From Jiangella asiatica (lineage in GTDB: Bacteria; Actinomycetota; Actinomycetes; Jiangellales; Jiangellaceae), in NCBI RefSeq assembly GCF_004349065.1, contig NZ_SMKZ01000025.1, positions 25,044 to 89,043 on the forward strand: a DNA stretch of 64,000 bases, written 5' to 3'. A program made the position numbers and the translations under genes. Shown in pieces: positions 41,582 through 49,959 of the stretch. The notes under the pieces are model-generated. The model had not been told where the DNA came from and did not search any database. It was given only the letters and a program-made list of their open reading frames with translations. Every line of letters begins with the position of its first letter. Within the stretch, counting starts at the first letter, position 1.

Positions 41582-43057
41582 ATGGACACCGTCAGGGCTT
41601 CGGTCGATGAGCTCATCACCACCGACGCACAGCTCGAGACCATCCTCGCCGGCGCGGAGTCGGCGATGCAGCACTGGGGAGCCTCTTCGCGCGAATTCCG
41701 CGCAGCGGCGTTGGAGTCCGTCGCCGACGGCCTTCACGGGGCGGCGGACGACCTCGTTCCGTTGGCGATGACCGAGACCCGACTGCCGGAACAGCGGCTA
41801 CGCGGGGAGCTCGCCCGCACGGAGTTCCAGCTGCGCCTTTTCGCCGAGGTCCTTCGGGAGGGCGGATACCTCGACGCCCGCATCGACCACGCTGACCCGG
41901 AATGGGGCATGGGCCCGCGCCCTGACATCCGCCGGATCCTCCAGCCGATCGGCCCCGTGCTGGTGTTCGCGGCGAGCAACTTCCCCTTCGCCTTCAGCGT
42001 CGCGGGCGGAGACACGGCCTCCGCCCTCGCCGCAGGGTGCCCCGTGGTCGTCAAAGCGCATCCCGGGCATCCCGCGTTGTCAGCGAGGACGGCCGAGGTC
42101 GTGTCGGCGGCCCTCCTCGACGCCGGCGCCGAACAGGGGGTCTTCGCGGTGGTGTTCGGGAACGCGGCCGGCACACGGGCGATCAGCGACGGCCGGATCG
42201 CAGCCTGTGGATTCACCGGGTCGGTGTCTGGTGGCCGGGCCTTGTTCGACCTGGCGATGAGCCGTCCCGAGCCCATTCCGTTCTATGGAGAACTCGGTAG
42301 CGTCAATCCTGCTTTCGTCACCCAGCGGGCGGATACAGCACGCGCGGACGACATCGCGACCGGGTTCATCGGATCGTTCGCGTTGGGCGCCGGCCAGTTC
42401 TGCACCAAGCCCGGACTGCTGTTCGCTCCCGAGGGGGGCGGCGTCGACAGCGTCCTACGCACAGCTCGTCTTCCGGCAGCCGCTCCGCTGCTCAACGAAC
42501 GAATCCGCGCGGGCTTCGTCGCGTCGGCCGGCACGCTCGCCGAGCATCCCTCCGTGAGTGTGATGCGGCCGGGCCGGATCGACGTCGATCCACCGGAACC
42601 GACGTTGTTCACCACGACGATCGGCCGGCTGCTCGACGACATCGACGCCTTGGCCGACGAACGGTTCGGCCCGGCTGCGCTCGTGGTCACCTACCGTGAT
42701 GAGGACGACCTCCTGACCGTCGCTCGACGACTCCCGGGACAACTGACGGCAGCCGTCCACGCCGAGGAGGACGATCCGATCGCGGCGCGCTTGATCCCCG
42801 TGCTCGCGAAGCGTGCGGGTCGAGTGCTCTGGAACGAATGGCCGACGGGCGTGACGGTCTCCCATGCCCAGCAGCACGGCGGACCCTATCCGGCCACCAC
42901 GGCGGTCGGCACCACGTCGGTGGGCACCGCCGCGATCACCCGTTTCCTCAGACCGGTCGCCTACCAGGGCATGCCGTCGAACCTCCTGCCGGCGGAACTG
43001 CGCGACGATGGCCCGCCGGTCCCGCGCCGGCTCGACGGGGCCCTGGTCATTCCGTGA
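41582..43057 (+). CDS. Aldehyde dehydrogenase, ketoglutarate-semialdehyde type
   Basis: 491-residue NAD(P)-dependent aldehyde dehydrogenase. Catalytic residues: N133 (FAASNFPFAF), E237 (FYGELGSVNPAF) and C274 (GAGQFCTKPGLL). The GQFCTKPGL context and ELGSxNP are the pattern of 2,5-dioxopentanoate (alpha-ketoglutarate semialdehyde) dehydrogenases, which make 2-oxoglutarate in hexarate, pentose and hydroxyproline routes. The ATG at 41582 has GAGGAG 8 nt upstream; its stop overlaps the ligase start (GTGA). Its place suggests the island funnels carbon to 2-oxoglutarate or a similar dicarboxylate. Confidence 0.9.
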   Translation: MDTVRASVDELITTDAQLETILAGAESAMQHWGASSREFRAAALESVADGLHGAADDLVPLAMTETRLPEQRLRGELARTEFQLRLFAEVLREGGYLDARIDHADPEWGMGPRPDIRRILQPIGPVLVFAASNFPFAFSVAGGDTASALAAGCPVVVKAHPGHPALSARTAEVVSAALLDAGAEQGVFAVVFGNAAGTRAISDGRIAACGFTGSVSGGRALFDLAMSRPEPIPFYGELGSVNPAFVTQRADTARADDIATGFIGSFALGAGQFCTKPGLLFAPEGGGVDSVLRTARLPAAAPLLNERIRAGFVASAGTLAEHPSVSVMRPGRIDVDPPEPTLFTTTIGRLLDDIDALADERFGPAALVVTYRDEDDLLTVARRLPGQLTAAVHAEEDDPIAARLIPVLAKRAGRVLWNEWPTGVTVSHAQQHGGPYPATTAVGTTSVGTAAITRFLRPVAYQGMPSNLLPAELRDDGPPVPRRLDGALVIP

Positions 43058-44727
43058 CAACGTCGAGATGGATCGGCGGTGGGCGTTCCCACCGATCTGC
43101 GCCGGCGGAGTGGGGCGCCCGCGCCGACGTCGACGACTTCCGTCCGCCGTGGGAGGGGTTCGAGGAGTTCTTCGCGACGCGGGTCGACGACTCGTCCGTC
43201 GCGCTCGTTCACTACGCCGACGGCGCCGCGGCCGCCCGATGGACCGGCGGCGAATGGCATGCCGAGGCATGGTCCGTCGCCCGGCGGCTGGCGCGCGCCG
43301 GCGTGCGGTCCGGCGACGACGTCGCCATCGTCGCCCGCAACTCGCCGACGACGTTGTTGGCGGCGTTCGCATGCTGGTGCCTCGGCGCCGTCTTCGTGCC
43401 TTTGGATCCTCGCGATTCGGCACAGCGCAATCACGACATCCTCGCCGCGTGCGACTCGCCATGCATCATCGGCGGGCCTGATTCGGTCACAGACTCGATG
43501 ACACCCGCACGGGCCCGGGTGTTGTCCGCCGACGACATCTTCGATGTTGGAGTACCAGCCCCGGACGACATCGTGCGCACGCCGGGCGCCGCGGCGGGAC
43601 TCGACGTCCCCGCCCTGCGCCTGCACACCAGCGGCACGAGCGGGACACCCAAGCCGATCGTGCTGACGATGCGCAGTCTGCTGATCAACTGTGACGCGAT
43701 GACGCGGGCATTCGGCTGGAACCACGACACGATGACATTGACGATCCTGCCGATCAGTCACGCCAACGGACTGGTCATCTCCTCGATCCTGCCGTGGTTC
43801 ACGGGCGGCTCGTCGGTGCTCGTCGATCGGTTCCGAACACGGACGTTCTGGCGAATCGCGGCGGAGACGAGCGCGACGGCATGCAGTCTCGTCCCGACCG
43901 TGATGGAGTACCTGCTAGCCGATACGGCGAACGCCGCGGGCCCCCGAACGACTCTGCGCGAAGTGATCTCGGGAAGCGGGCCCCTGCGCCCCGCCGCCGC
44001 AGCAGAGTTCGAGAAGCGGTTCGGCGTTCCCGTACGTCAGCTTTACGGGTTGTCCGAGACCAGTGCCGTCCTCACCGTTACTCCGCGGCTCGGGATCGGC
44101 GCGCTGAGCGGCGACGCCCGCGCATCGGTGGGGCCGACTGTCCCGCACGCTCGGGTGAGCGTGCTCCGCCCGGACGGGACGGAATGCGCCGAGCACGAGC
44201 GAGGCGAGATCGTGGCGCGCGGCGGCATGCTGATGCTCGGGTACCACGGACTGCTGCAAGCGACGGCCGAGGCGTTCGACGGCGGATGGTTCCACACCGG
44301 CGACCGCGGCTACTACCGCGTGGGACCCGACGGCCAGCCATGGTTCATCCTCGAGGGCCGGACGCGCGAGGTGATCTCGCGCGGCGGCTCCACGATCCTT
44401 CCGCAGCACGTCGACCAGGTACTCGATGAGCATCCGTCGGTCGCACGCGCCGCGACCTTCGGCTTCGCCAACCGCTGGTACGGATACGAGGTGGCAGCCG
44501 TCGTCGTACGACGGGCCCCGGTGCAGGCCGAGGAACTGATCGCTTGGTGCCGCGAGCGCATGGGGTTCGAGGCCGCGCCCAAGGTGGTCATGTTCGACGA
44601 CGAACTGCCGCTGACCACCGTCGGCAAGATCCGCCGACGGTCGCTCGCCGATCACTACGCCGACCGGCTCGCTTCGTACTGGGACCACCAGTTCCGCCCG
44701 GGTCATGACGACGCCTGGCGCAGGTAG
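43054..44727 (+). CDS. AMP-dependent acyl-CoA synthetase/ligase
   Basis: 557-residue ANL-superfamily ligase that activates a carboxylic acid via an acyl-adenylate. Motifs in order: the P-loop LHTSGTSGTPKPI, QLYGLSETSAVL (A5), WFHTGDRGYYR (A7), EGRTREVISRGGSTILP (A8) and the C-terminal catalytic lysine in LTTVGKIRRRS. The binding pocket around LPISHANGLVISS resembles oxalate/medium-acid ligases. GTG 43054 overlaps the aldehyde dehydrogenase stop (GTGA). Substrate unknown. The island has both this ligase and a CoA-transferase, so at least two acids are activated or exchanged. Confidence 0.92.
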   Translation: MTTSRWIGGGRSHRSAPAEWGARADVDDFRPPWEGFEEFFATRVDDSSVALVHYADGAAAARWTGGEWHAEAWSVARRLARAGVRSGDDVAIVARNSPTTLLAAFACWCLGAVFVPLDPRDSAQRNHDILAACDSPCIIGGPDSVTDSMTPARARVLSADDIFDVGVPAPDDIVRTPGAAAGLDVPALRLHTSGTSGTPKPIVLTMRSLLINCDAMTRAFGWNHDTMTLTILPISHANGLVISSILPWFTGGSSVLVDRFRTRTFWRIAAETSATACSLVPTVMEYLLADTANAAGPRTTLREVISGSGPLRPAAAAEFEKRFGVPVRQLYGLSETSAVLTVTPRLGIGALSGDARASVGPTVPHARVSVLRPDGTECAEHERGEIVARGGMLMLGYHGLLQATAEAFDGGWFHTGDRGYYRVGPDGQPWFILEGRTREVISRGGSTILPQHVDQVLDEHPSVARAATFGFANRWYGYEVAAVVVRRAPVQAEELIAWCRERMGFEAAPKVVMFDDELPLTTVGKIRRRSLADHYADRLASYWDHQFRPGHDDAWRR

Positions 44728-44754
44728 AGAACCGCAACGACGACGGAGGACGTG

Positions 44755-45945
44755 ATGACGGAGACGACTGCCGCTCGGGGACGCGTGGTCCTGCCAGCGC
44801 AGCCCAGGCTCGAGGACATCGAACGGTTCATCGAGACGACCGTGCGCGACGCGGGCATTGCCACGGACCGCACGGGAGATTTCGACCGAGAACTTCTCGA
44901 CACGGCCGTGCGCCGATTCGGGCTCGCCCGGATGTTCTTCGACGACGATCTGGCCCTCGACCTGACGGCGATGCCGTTGGCCCATGAGATCACCGAGCGC
45001 CTGGCCGCCGTCTGCACTCCTCTGGCCATGGAGGTCGGGGTGCTGCGCCTCGTGGCGTACCTCCTCGCCCGGTTCGCGCCGGCGTCGGTGCGGGACCGCT
45101 GGCTCGCGGCGACACTCACGGGCGATGCCTTCGGTTCGTTCGCCCTGACCGAGCCCGATGCGGGCACGGATCTGCGGGCCATGACGACCGTCGCGCAGCG
45201 CGACGGCGACACGTACGTGCTCACCGGCGAGAAGTGCTGGGTGGGGTTCGCTCCGGTCGCGTCGTACGCGATCGTGCTCTGCAAGAACGGCAGCACCGAT
45301 CGGGACGCACCCACGCTCGCGCTCGTCGTCGACATGGATAGCGACGGCGCGAGTAGCGCCTGGAGTCCTGGTATGTCGGGCTTCCGGGGACTGGCGAACG
45401 GCACGCTGACCTTTCGCGACGTCGCTGTCCCTGCGGCCAGCGCGCTCAAGGTCGAGGGCTTCGCCGGCATGATGGAGGGCCTCAACCTTGCCCGCATCGA
45501 TGCCGCTGGGTACGCCTGCGGCCTGCTACGAGGAGCACTGGAGGTGAGCGTGCCGCGAGCGGCGACGCGACGTGCCTTCGGCAGGCGGATCGGTGACCTC
45601 CCGAGCATCCAGATAAAGCTCGCCAGGATGCGTGCCGCCTATGCCGCGGCGAGGGAACTCACCCTGCGAGCCGCCGAGTCCTACATGGCGACCCCGGGCG
45701 GGGACCAGGATCTGATCTCCATCGCGAAGATGACCGCCAGCGATGCCGCTCGCTATCACACCGACCAGGCGATGCAGATTTTCGGTGCCGCCGGCACAGT
45801 CCTTCACGAACCTGTCGAGCGCCTGCACCGGGACGCCAAGGCGACCCAGATCTTCGACGGCACCAGCGAGATTCACGAGACGATGGTCGGGCGTCGCATG
45901 ATCGCGGCGTACGCCGAGAACCCAAACCGTCCGGTCCTGGCATAG
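44755..45945 (+). CDS. Acyl-CoA dehydrogenase-like flavoprotein, catalytic Glu altered
   Basis: 396 residues with all three acyl-CoA dehydrogenase domains: helical N-domain, the FAD signature FALTEPDAGTDLRAM (about 129-143), and the C-terminal helical domain with FGRRIGDLPSIQ and the second signature FDGTSEIHE. The position of the usual base Glu (as in Y-E-G-T) is Asp (D368), and the alternative base site of isovaleryl-type enzymes reads LARIDAAG, without Glu. So it may act with Asp or have a changed reaction. The ATG at 44755 has GGAGGAC 3-6 nt upstream. Last gene of the island operon. Confidence 0.88.
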   Translation: MTETTAARGRVVLPAQPRLEDIERFIETTVRDAGIATDRTGDFDRELLDTAVRRFGLARMFFDDDLALDLTAMPLAHEITERLAAVCTPLAMEVGVLRLVAYLLARFAPASVRDRWLAATLTGDAFGSFALTEPDAGTDLRAMTTVAQRDGDTYVLTGEKCWVGFAPVASYAIVLCKNGSTDRDAPTLALVVDMDSDGASSAWSPGMSGFRGLANGTLTFRDVAVPAASALKVEGFAGMMEGLNLARIDAAGYACGLLRGALEVSVPRAATRRAFGRRIGDLPSIQIKLARMRAAYAAARELTLRAAESYMATPGGDQDLISIAKMTASDAARYHTDQAMQIFGAAGTVLHEPVERLHRDAKATQIFDGTSEIHETMVGRRMIAAYAENPNRPVLA

Positions 45946-46399
45946 GCGCGACTTGCCACTGGTCAAGGCCGGCGGAGCATGATCCGAATCCGTCGGATGA
46001 CATGTTGCGAGCACGCACGTCGATCCACCATCGGTAACGCAAGCGGATCGAACGGCGATCAGCCATCGACCAGGTCGCTAGGGTGGGCACTGCTTGAGGC
46101 GCTCTCGTCGGACCGTCCAGCCGCTGGCTGCGGCCGTGGACGTCGCGAACTCGGCGAAGGCCACGGACCTGGTTGGTCCCAAAGGTCCGCTCGCGCAGGT
46201 GCGGCACGAGTTCGGCGAGGGCGGCTGGACTCAAGTCGCCGAACACCGTGGAGCTGCGCAGGACCGGCACCGGATCCACGCCACCATGATCCCACTCGGC
46301 CGCCGATCGAGCGCCACTCGTCCGGGAGGTGCCGACGGGCCCACGGCATCTGCACGTGCACACCGCGGAGTCGAAGTCGCCGGCACACGTAGCCGGCTG
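45946..46399. other. Intergenic region between convergent genes
   Basis: 454 bp between the acyl-CoA dehydrogenase and the TetR gene. Apart from the possible cyclic-nucleotide-binding fragment (46190-46279) nothing is recognisable. Frames are Arg/Ser-rich. No strong terminator hairpin was spotted. Confidence 0.4.
46190..46279 (-). pseudogene. Possible remnant of a CRP-like regulator N-terminus
   Basis: From a GTG at 46279 the minus strand reads DPVPVLRSSTVFGDLSPAAL and then AELVPHLRERTFG, which resembles the first helices of a cyclic-nucleotide-binding (CRP/Fnr) regulator. After about 30 residues the similarity ends and no DNA-binding domain follows, so it is at best a broken fragment. Confidence 0.3.
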
Positions 46400-47068
46400 T
46401 CAGCGGAGGATCGTGTCGCGGATGGTGCGTGCGACGAAGGCCTCGTACGCCTCGGGTGATTTGCCGTCCCAGTGCACGAAGCGCACATAGGTTTCGACAC
46501 TGGTGATGACGCAGACTGCCTCGACGAGCTCGTCGAAGGGTACGTCGGTGCGCAGCCAGCCGCGCTCGGCGGCCAGACGGAGGACGTGCTCGGCCTGGCT
46601 CCGGATGTGAGCAAGTCGCTCGGTGAGGTTGCTTCGGAGTTCTGGGTCGCCCTGGGCTGCGCCGACGACGGCGGTCCAGACACCGGCCGATGGCGCGTTG
46701 ATCGCGAGCATCGTCTCGCCGACGAACGCCGCGAAATCGTGTGGGTCACGAACCTGGAGCACAGCCGCGCCGCGTTCGGTGTCGAAGAAGTCGAGGGTTG
46801 CTCCTTCGACACCCATGGACGCGACCTCGACCGTTGCCCACATGAGGGCCGCTTTCGGGCCGTGCTTCCGCACGGTCTCGATCGAGACGCCGGCGCGCTG
46901 GGCGATCTGCGCGAACGTGGCGGCCTGGTAACCGTTCTCGCTGAACACCTCGATCGCGGCGTCGACGACACGCCGCCTGGTCTCGACCGCCTGGCGCTGC
47001 CGAAGCTCGGAACGGTAGGCGCGGGTGCGGCTTTCAGTACCTGCCATATCAATATTGACTACGGTCAT
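46400..47068 (-). CDS. TetR-family transcriptional regulator
   Basis: 222 residues from the ATG at 47068, or 215 from ATG 47047. The N-terminal helix-turn-helix is typical (RRRVVDAAIEVFSENGYQ, TFAQIAQRAGVSIETVRKH); the C-terminal ligand domain (about 75-215) has no recognisable specificity. It is divergent from the GT1 glycosyltransferase with 70-90 bp in between, where CAATATTG (47050-47057) and AT-rich DNA could form the operator. It therefore likely represses the glycosyltransferase and itself. Neither start has a good ribosome site. Confidence 0.88.
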   Translation of the reverse strand: MTVVNIDMAGTESRTRAYRSELRQRQAVETRRRVVDAAIEVFSENGYQAATFAQIAQRAGVSIETVRKHGPKAALMWATVEVASMGVEGATLDFFDTERGAAVLQVRDPHDFAAFVGETMLAINAPSAGVWTAVVGAAQGDPELRSNLTERLAHIRSQAEHVLRLAAERGWLRTDVPFDELVEAVCVITSVETYVRFVHWDGKSPEAYEAFVARTIRDTILR

Positions 47069-47137
47069 ATACAGATGAATACTGCTCCATGGGCCTCAAT
47101 GCTACCCTGCGTCCGAAGGGCCCGCCGGAGGGTCACC

Positions 47138-48472
47138 ATGACATCGATCATGATCGCGACCATGCCCATCCACGGGCACGTCACTGCGTTGCTGCCGGTC
47201 GCGCGACACTTCGCGGGACGAGGGGACCGGGTCCGTTTCCTCACCGGCGCCAGATTCGTCGAGACCGTCGAGGCGACCGGAGCCGAGCATCTGCCGTTGC
47301 CTACCGAAATCGACTTCGACGACCGGCAGGACTTCAACGAGACCTTTCCCGAGCGGGCCCATTTGAAGGGCACGAAGGCACTCGCTCATGACATCGAGCA
47401 CATCTTCGTTCGCCCCGGGCTGGCCCAGCACGACACGATCATGGCGTTGCACGAAGCCGACCCAGCCGATGTGGTGCTGATCGACCCGGCCTTCCTGGGT
47501 GGCGCATTCCTGCTCGGCCACCCCCTCGGGGTCCGACCGCCGATCGTGATGAGCGGCTTCTGCCCACTGATGATCTCCAGCCGCGACACGGCACCCTCCG
47601 GCATGGGACTCACCCCGCTCCGCGGCCCCCTCGGTCGTCTCCGCAACGCCGCGCTCGCCGCGATCACCGCCAAGGCGGTGTTCGGGCCGGTCGAACGGAC
47701 CGCCGACCAGATATTCCACCAGCTGCACGGCCGCCCGATTCCCTTCGCGGTGCTCGACTGGCCACGACACGTCGAGGCGATCGTCCAGTTCACCGTGCCC
47801 GAGTTCGAGTACCCGCGGTCCGACGCCCCGGCCACCCTGCACTTCGCGGGACCCATCACCGATCCCGTCCCGGTCTCCGGCCCATTGGCGCCGCCGCTTC
47901 CTCCGTGGTGGCCCGAACTCGACGGATCGCGACCCGTCGTCCACCTCACGCAGGGCACCATCGCCAACAAGGACTTCGGCCAGCTCATCGAGCCCGCGCT
48001 CGACGGGCTCGCCGACGAAGACATACTGATCGCCGTCGCGACCGGCGGGCGGCGCGTGGAGTCGCTGCCGGCGCTGCCGGCCAACGCCCACGCTGCCGAG
48101 TTCCTGCCCTACGATGACCTGTTGCCGAAAACCGACGTCTACGTCACCAACGGCGGCTACGGGGGCGTGCAGTACGCGCTGCGCTACGGCGTGCCGATCG
48201 TCGCCGCCGCCGGCAGCCACGAGGACAAGCCCGAAGTGCTCGCCCGGGTCGCCTGGACCGGCGTCGGGCGCCGCATCACGACCGAGACGCCCTCGCCGGC
48301 GCAGGTCCGCCGTGCCGTCCGCGCCGTACTCCACGACAACCGGTACCGAGACGCCGCACGGCGCATCGCCGAGCGCATGGCGACCACTCGCGGGGTGCAC
48401 CGACTCGCCGAGATCGTCGACGACCTCATCACCGACCGCCGACGAACCAGCTTCACGCAGCAGCAGCCCTGA
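47138..48472 (+). CDS. GT1-family glycosyltransferase (MGT/UGT-like)
   Basis: 444-residue glycosyltransferase of the GT-B fold that resembles macrolide and flavonoid-type glycosyltransferases, which attach a sugar from UDP-glucose or similar to a small acceptor. The N-terminal half has MIATMPIHGHVTALLPVA with the catalytic His, and the C-terminal half has VVHLTQGTIANKDFG and the donor loop (FLPYDDLLPKTDVYVTNGGY). The usual HGG of the donor site is NGG here, seen in some members. ATG 47138 follows GGAGG by 6 nt. With its TetR partner it is a likely xenobiotic or antibiotic detoxification pair. Confidence 0.9.
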   Translation: MTSIMIATMPIHGHVTALLPVARHFAGRGDRVRFLTGARFVETVEATGAEHLPLPTEIDFDDRQDFNETFPERAHLKGTKALAHDIEHIFVRPGLAQHDTIMALHEADPADVVLIDPAFLGGAFLLGHPLGVRPPIVMSGFCPLMISSRDTAPSGMGLTPLRGPLGRLRNAALAAITAKAVFGPVERTADQIFHQLHGRPIPFAVLDWPRHVEAIVQFTVPEFEYPRSDAPATLHFAGPITDPVPVSGPLAPPLPPWWPELDGSRPVVHLTQGTIANKDFGQLIEPALDGLADEDILIAVATGGRRVESLPALPANAHAAEFLPYDDLLPKTDVYVTNGGYGGVQYALRYGVPIVAAAGSHEDKPEVLARVAWTGVGRRITTETPSPAQVRRAVRAVLHDNRYRDAARRIAERMATTRGVHRLAEIVDDLITDRRRTSFTQQQP

Positions 48473-48768
48473 CACGAGGCACCACCCCTTGCCAGTGGCA
48501 ACACAACCGGTTCAGACGAAGCGAACGCCAATGCCGCAGCCTCCGCCGTTGCCACCGGCTGGTACGTGGTTTCTGCGGCTGCGGCAAACAGCCACCGCGC
48601 TGGGGATGCCGAACTGACCGGCCGGCGGACCACGCGCCGAACAGGGTCATTCCCCAGTCAACAGACGCGAATCGGCCGTGCGATATACGTGCGATAGCGA
48701 CCGGTGAACCGGCGTCAGCGGCGGTCGCTCACGGTCAACCAGCACGGTACGTTGCGCTGGTCAGCGGG

Positions 48769-48841
48769 TGCCCCCGGCAGGATTCGAACCTGCGACCCTC
48801 CGCTTAGGAGGCGGATGCTCTATCCCCTGAGCTACGAGGGC
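48769..48841 (-). tRNA. tRNA-Arg (anticodon CCT)
   Basis: 73-nt cloverleaf on the minus strand. Acceptor GCCCTCG pairs with CGGGGGC (one G-T pair), the D-arm is GCTCAGGGGATAGAGC, the anticodon loop CTCCTAA gives anticodon CCT (codon AGG), and the T-arm is CAGGTTCGAATCCTG with TTCGAAT. The discriminator is A and CCA is not encoded. Confidence 0.95.
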
Positions 48842-48912
48842 GGGCCGAGCCAGCATACCGGCCGCCGGCGGGAGACCGTCCGGCCGCATGGTTCGAGTCT
48901 AGGCTCGATGTC

Positions 48913-49887
48913 GTGAGCAACTTGGACACCCGCCCGGCTGAGACGCAGTGCCGGGCGAGCGCGCAGGTGGGACCGGTCGCGCGCTTGCTGCCGGCGCGTG
49001 ATGTGCCGTTGGGTGGCATCAGGGCGATGCGGGTGAGCCGGACGCTGCCGCATCGGGAGGTGCCGACGGTGGGGGCGTGGTGCTTCCTCGACCGGTTCGG
49101 GCCCGAGCGCACGGACATGCGGGTGCTGCCGCATCCGCACACCGGGTTGCAGACGGTCACCTGGCCGCTGGTGGGTGAGATCCGGCACCGGGACAGCGTG
49201 GGCAGCGATGTGATCGTGCGGCCGGGTCAGCTGAACCTGATGACGAGCGGTCCGGGCATCGCGCACTCGGAGATCTCGCTGGGGGAGGTGCCGCTGCTGC
49301 ACGGGCTCCAACTGTGGGCCGCCATCCCCGACCAGAGCTCTGCGACACCAGCCTTCGAGCAGCACACCAAGCTGCCCCGTCACACGGCGCCCGGTCTCAC
49401 GGCGACCGTCGTCGTGGGGGAGCTGGGCGGTACGGGTTCGCCGGCGAGGACGTTCAGCCCGCTGTTGGGTGCGCAGCTGGACCTGGACGCAGACGTGACC
49501 GCGACCGTCCCGCTCCGGACCGACTTCGAGCACGCGGTCCTCGTGCTGGAGGGCCGGGCCGACGTCGCGGGCACGCCGCTCGAATCCGGGCCGCTGCTCT
49601 ATCTCGGCACCGGCCGCGACGAACTGCGGCTCACCGCGGCCGGCGGCGCGTCCACGTCGCTGTTCCTGCTCGGCGGCGAGCCGTTCCCGGACGACCTCGT
49701 CATGTGGTGGAACTTCGTCGGCCGCAGCCACGAGGACATCGTCGCCGCGCGGGAGGAGTGGGAGCGGGCGGGCCAGGAGCGCTTCGGCACCGTCGCCGGT
49801 CACGACGGCGAACGCATCCCGGCCCCGCCCATCCCGCCGCTGCGCCTGACCCCGCGCCGTCGCCGGCCACCGAGCGACGACGCGTGA
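48913..49887 (+). CDS. Pirin family protein (bicupin)
   Basis: 324 residues. The N-terminal pirin cupin has the metal set PHPHTGLQTVTWPL, GEIRHRD and GPGIAHSE (His, His, His, Glu). A C-terminal cupin-like domain (about 185-300) lacks the ligands. Pirins include quercetin dioxygenases and redox cofactors; the role here is not clear. The GTG at 48913 has no ribosome site, but TAGGCT (48900-48905) sits 7 nt upstream as a -10 box, which suggests a leaderless mRNA. It ends inside the terminator shared with trpS. Confidence 0.9.
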   Translation: MSNLDTRPAETQCRASAQVGPVARLLPARDVPLGGIRAMRVSRTLPHREVPTVGAWCFLDRFGPERTDMRVLPHPHTGLQTVTWPLVGEIRHRDSVGSDVIVRPGQLNLMTSGPGIAHSEISLGEVPLLHGLQLWAAIPDQSSATPAFEQHTKLPRHTAPGLTATVVVGELGGTGSPARTFSPLLGAQLDLDADVTATVPLRTDFEHAVLVLEGRADVAGTPLESGPLLYLGTGRDELRLTAAGGASTSLFLLGGEPFPDDLVMWWNFVGRSHEDIVAAREEWERAGQERFGTVAGHDGERIPAPPIPPLRLTPRRRRPPSDDA

Positions 49888-49934
49888 TGGTTGGCGTCTC
49901 GTGGGCCGACAGCGCCACCCGACCGCCAACCATC
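49886..49934. terminator. Bidirectional terminator between pirin and trpS
   Basis: GATGGTTGGCG (49886-49896) pairs perfectly with CGCCAACCATC (49924-49934); the loop holds a further GTGG/CCAC pair. The hairpin overlaps the last base pair of the pirin stop codon and lies 26 bp from the trpS stop. Convergent genes make a two-way terminator likely. Confidence 0.75.
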
Positions 49935-49959
49935 CAGCCCGATCCTCACGCGAACGCCT

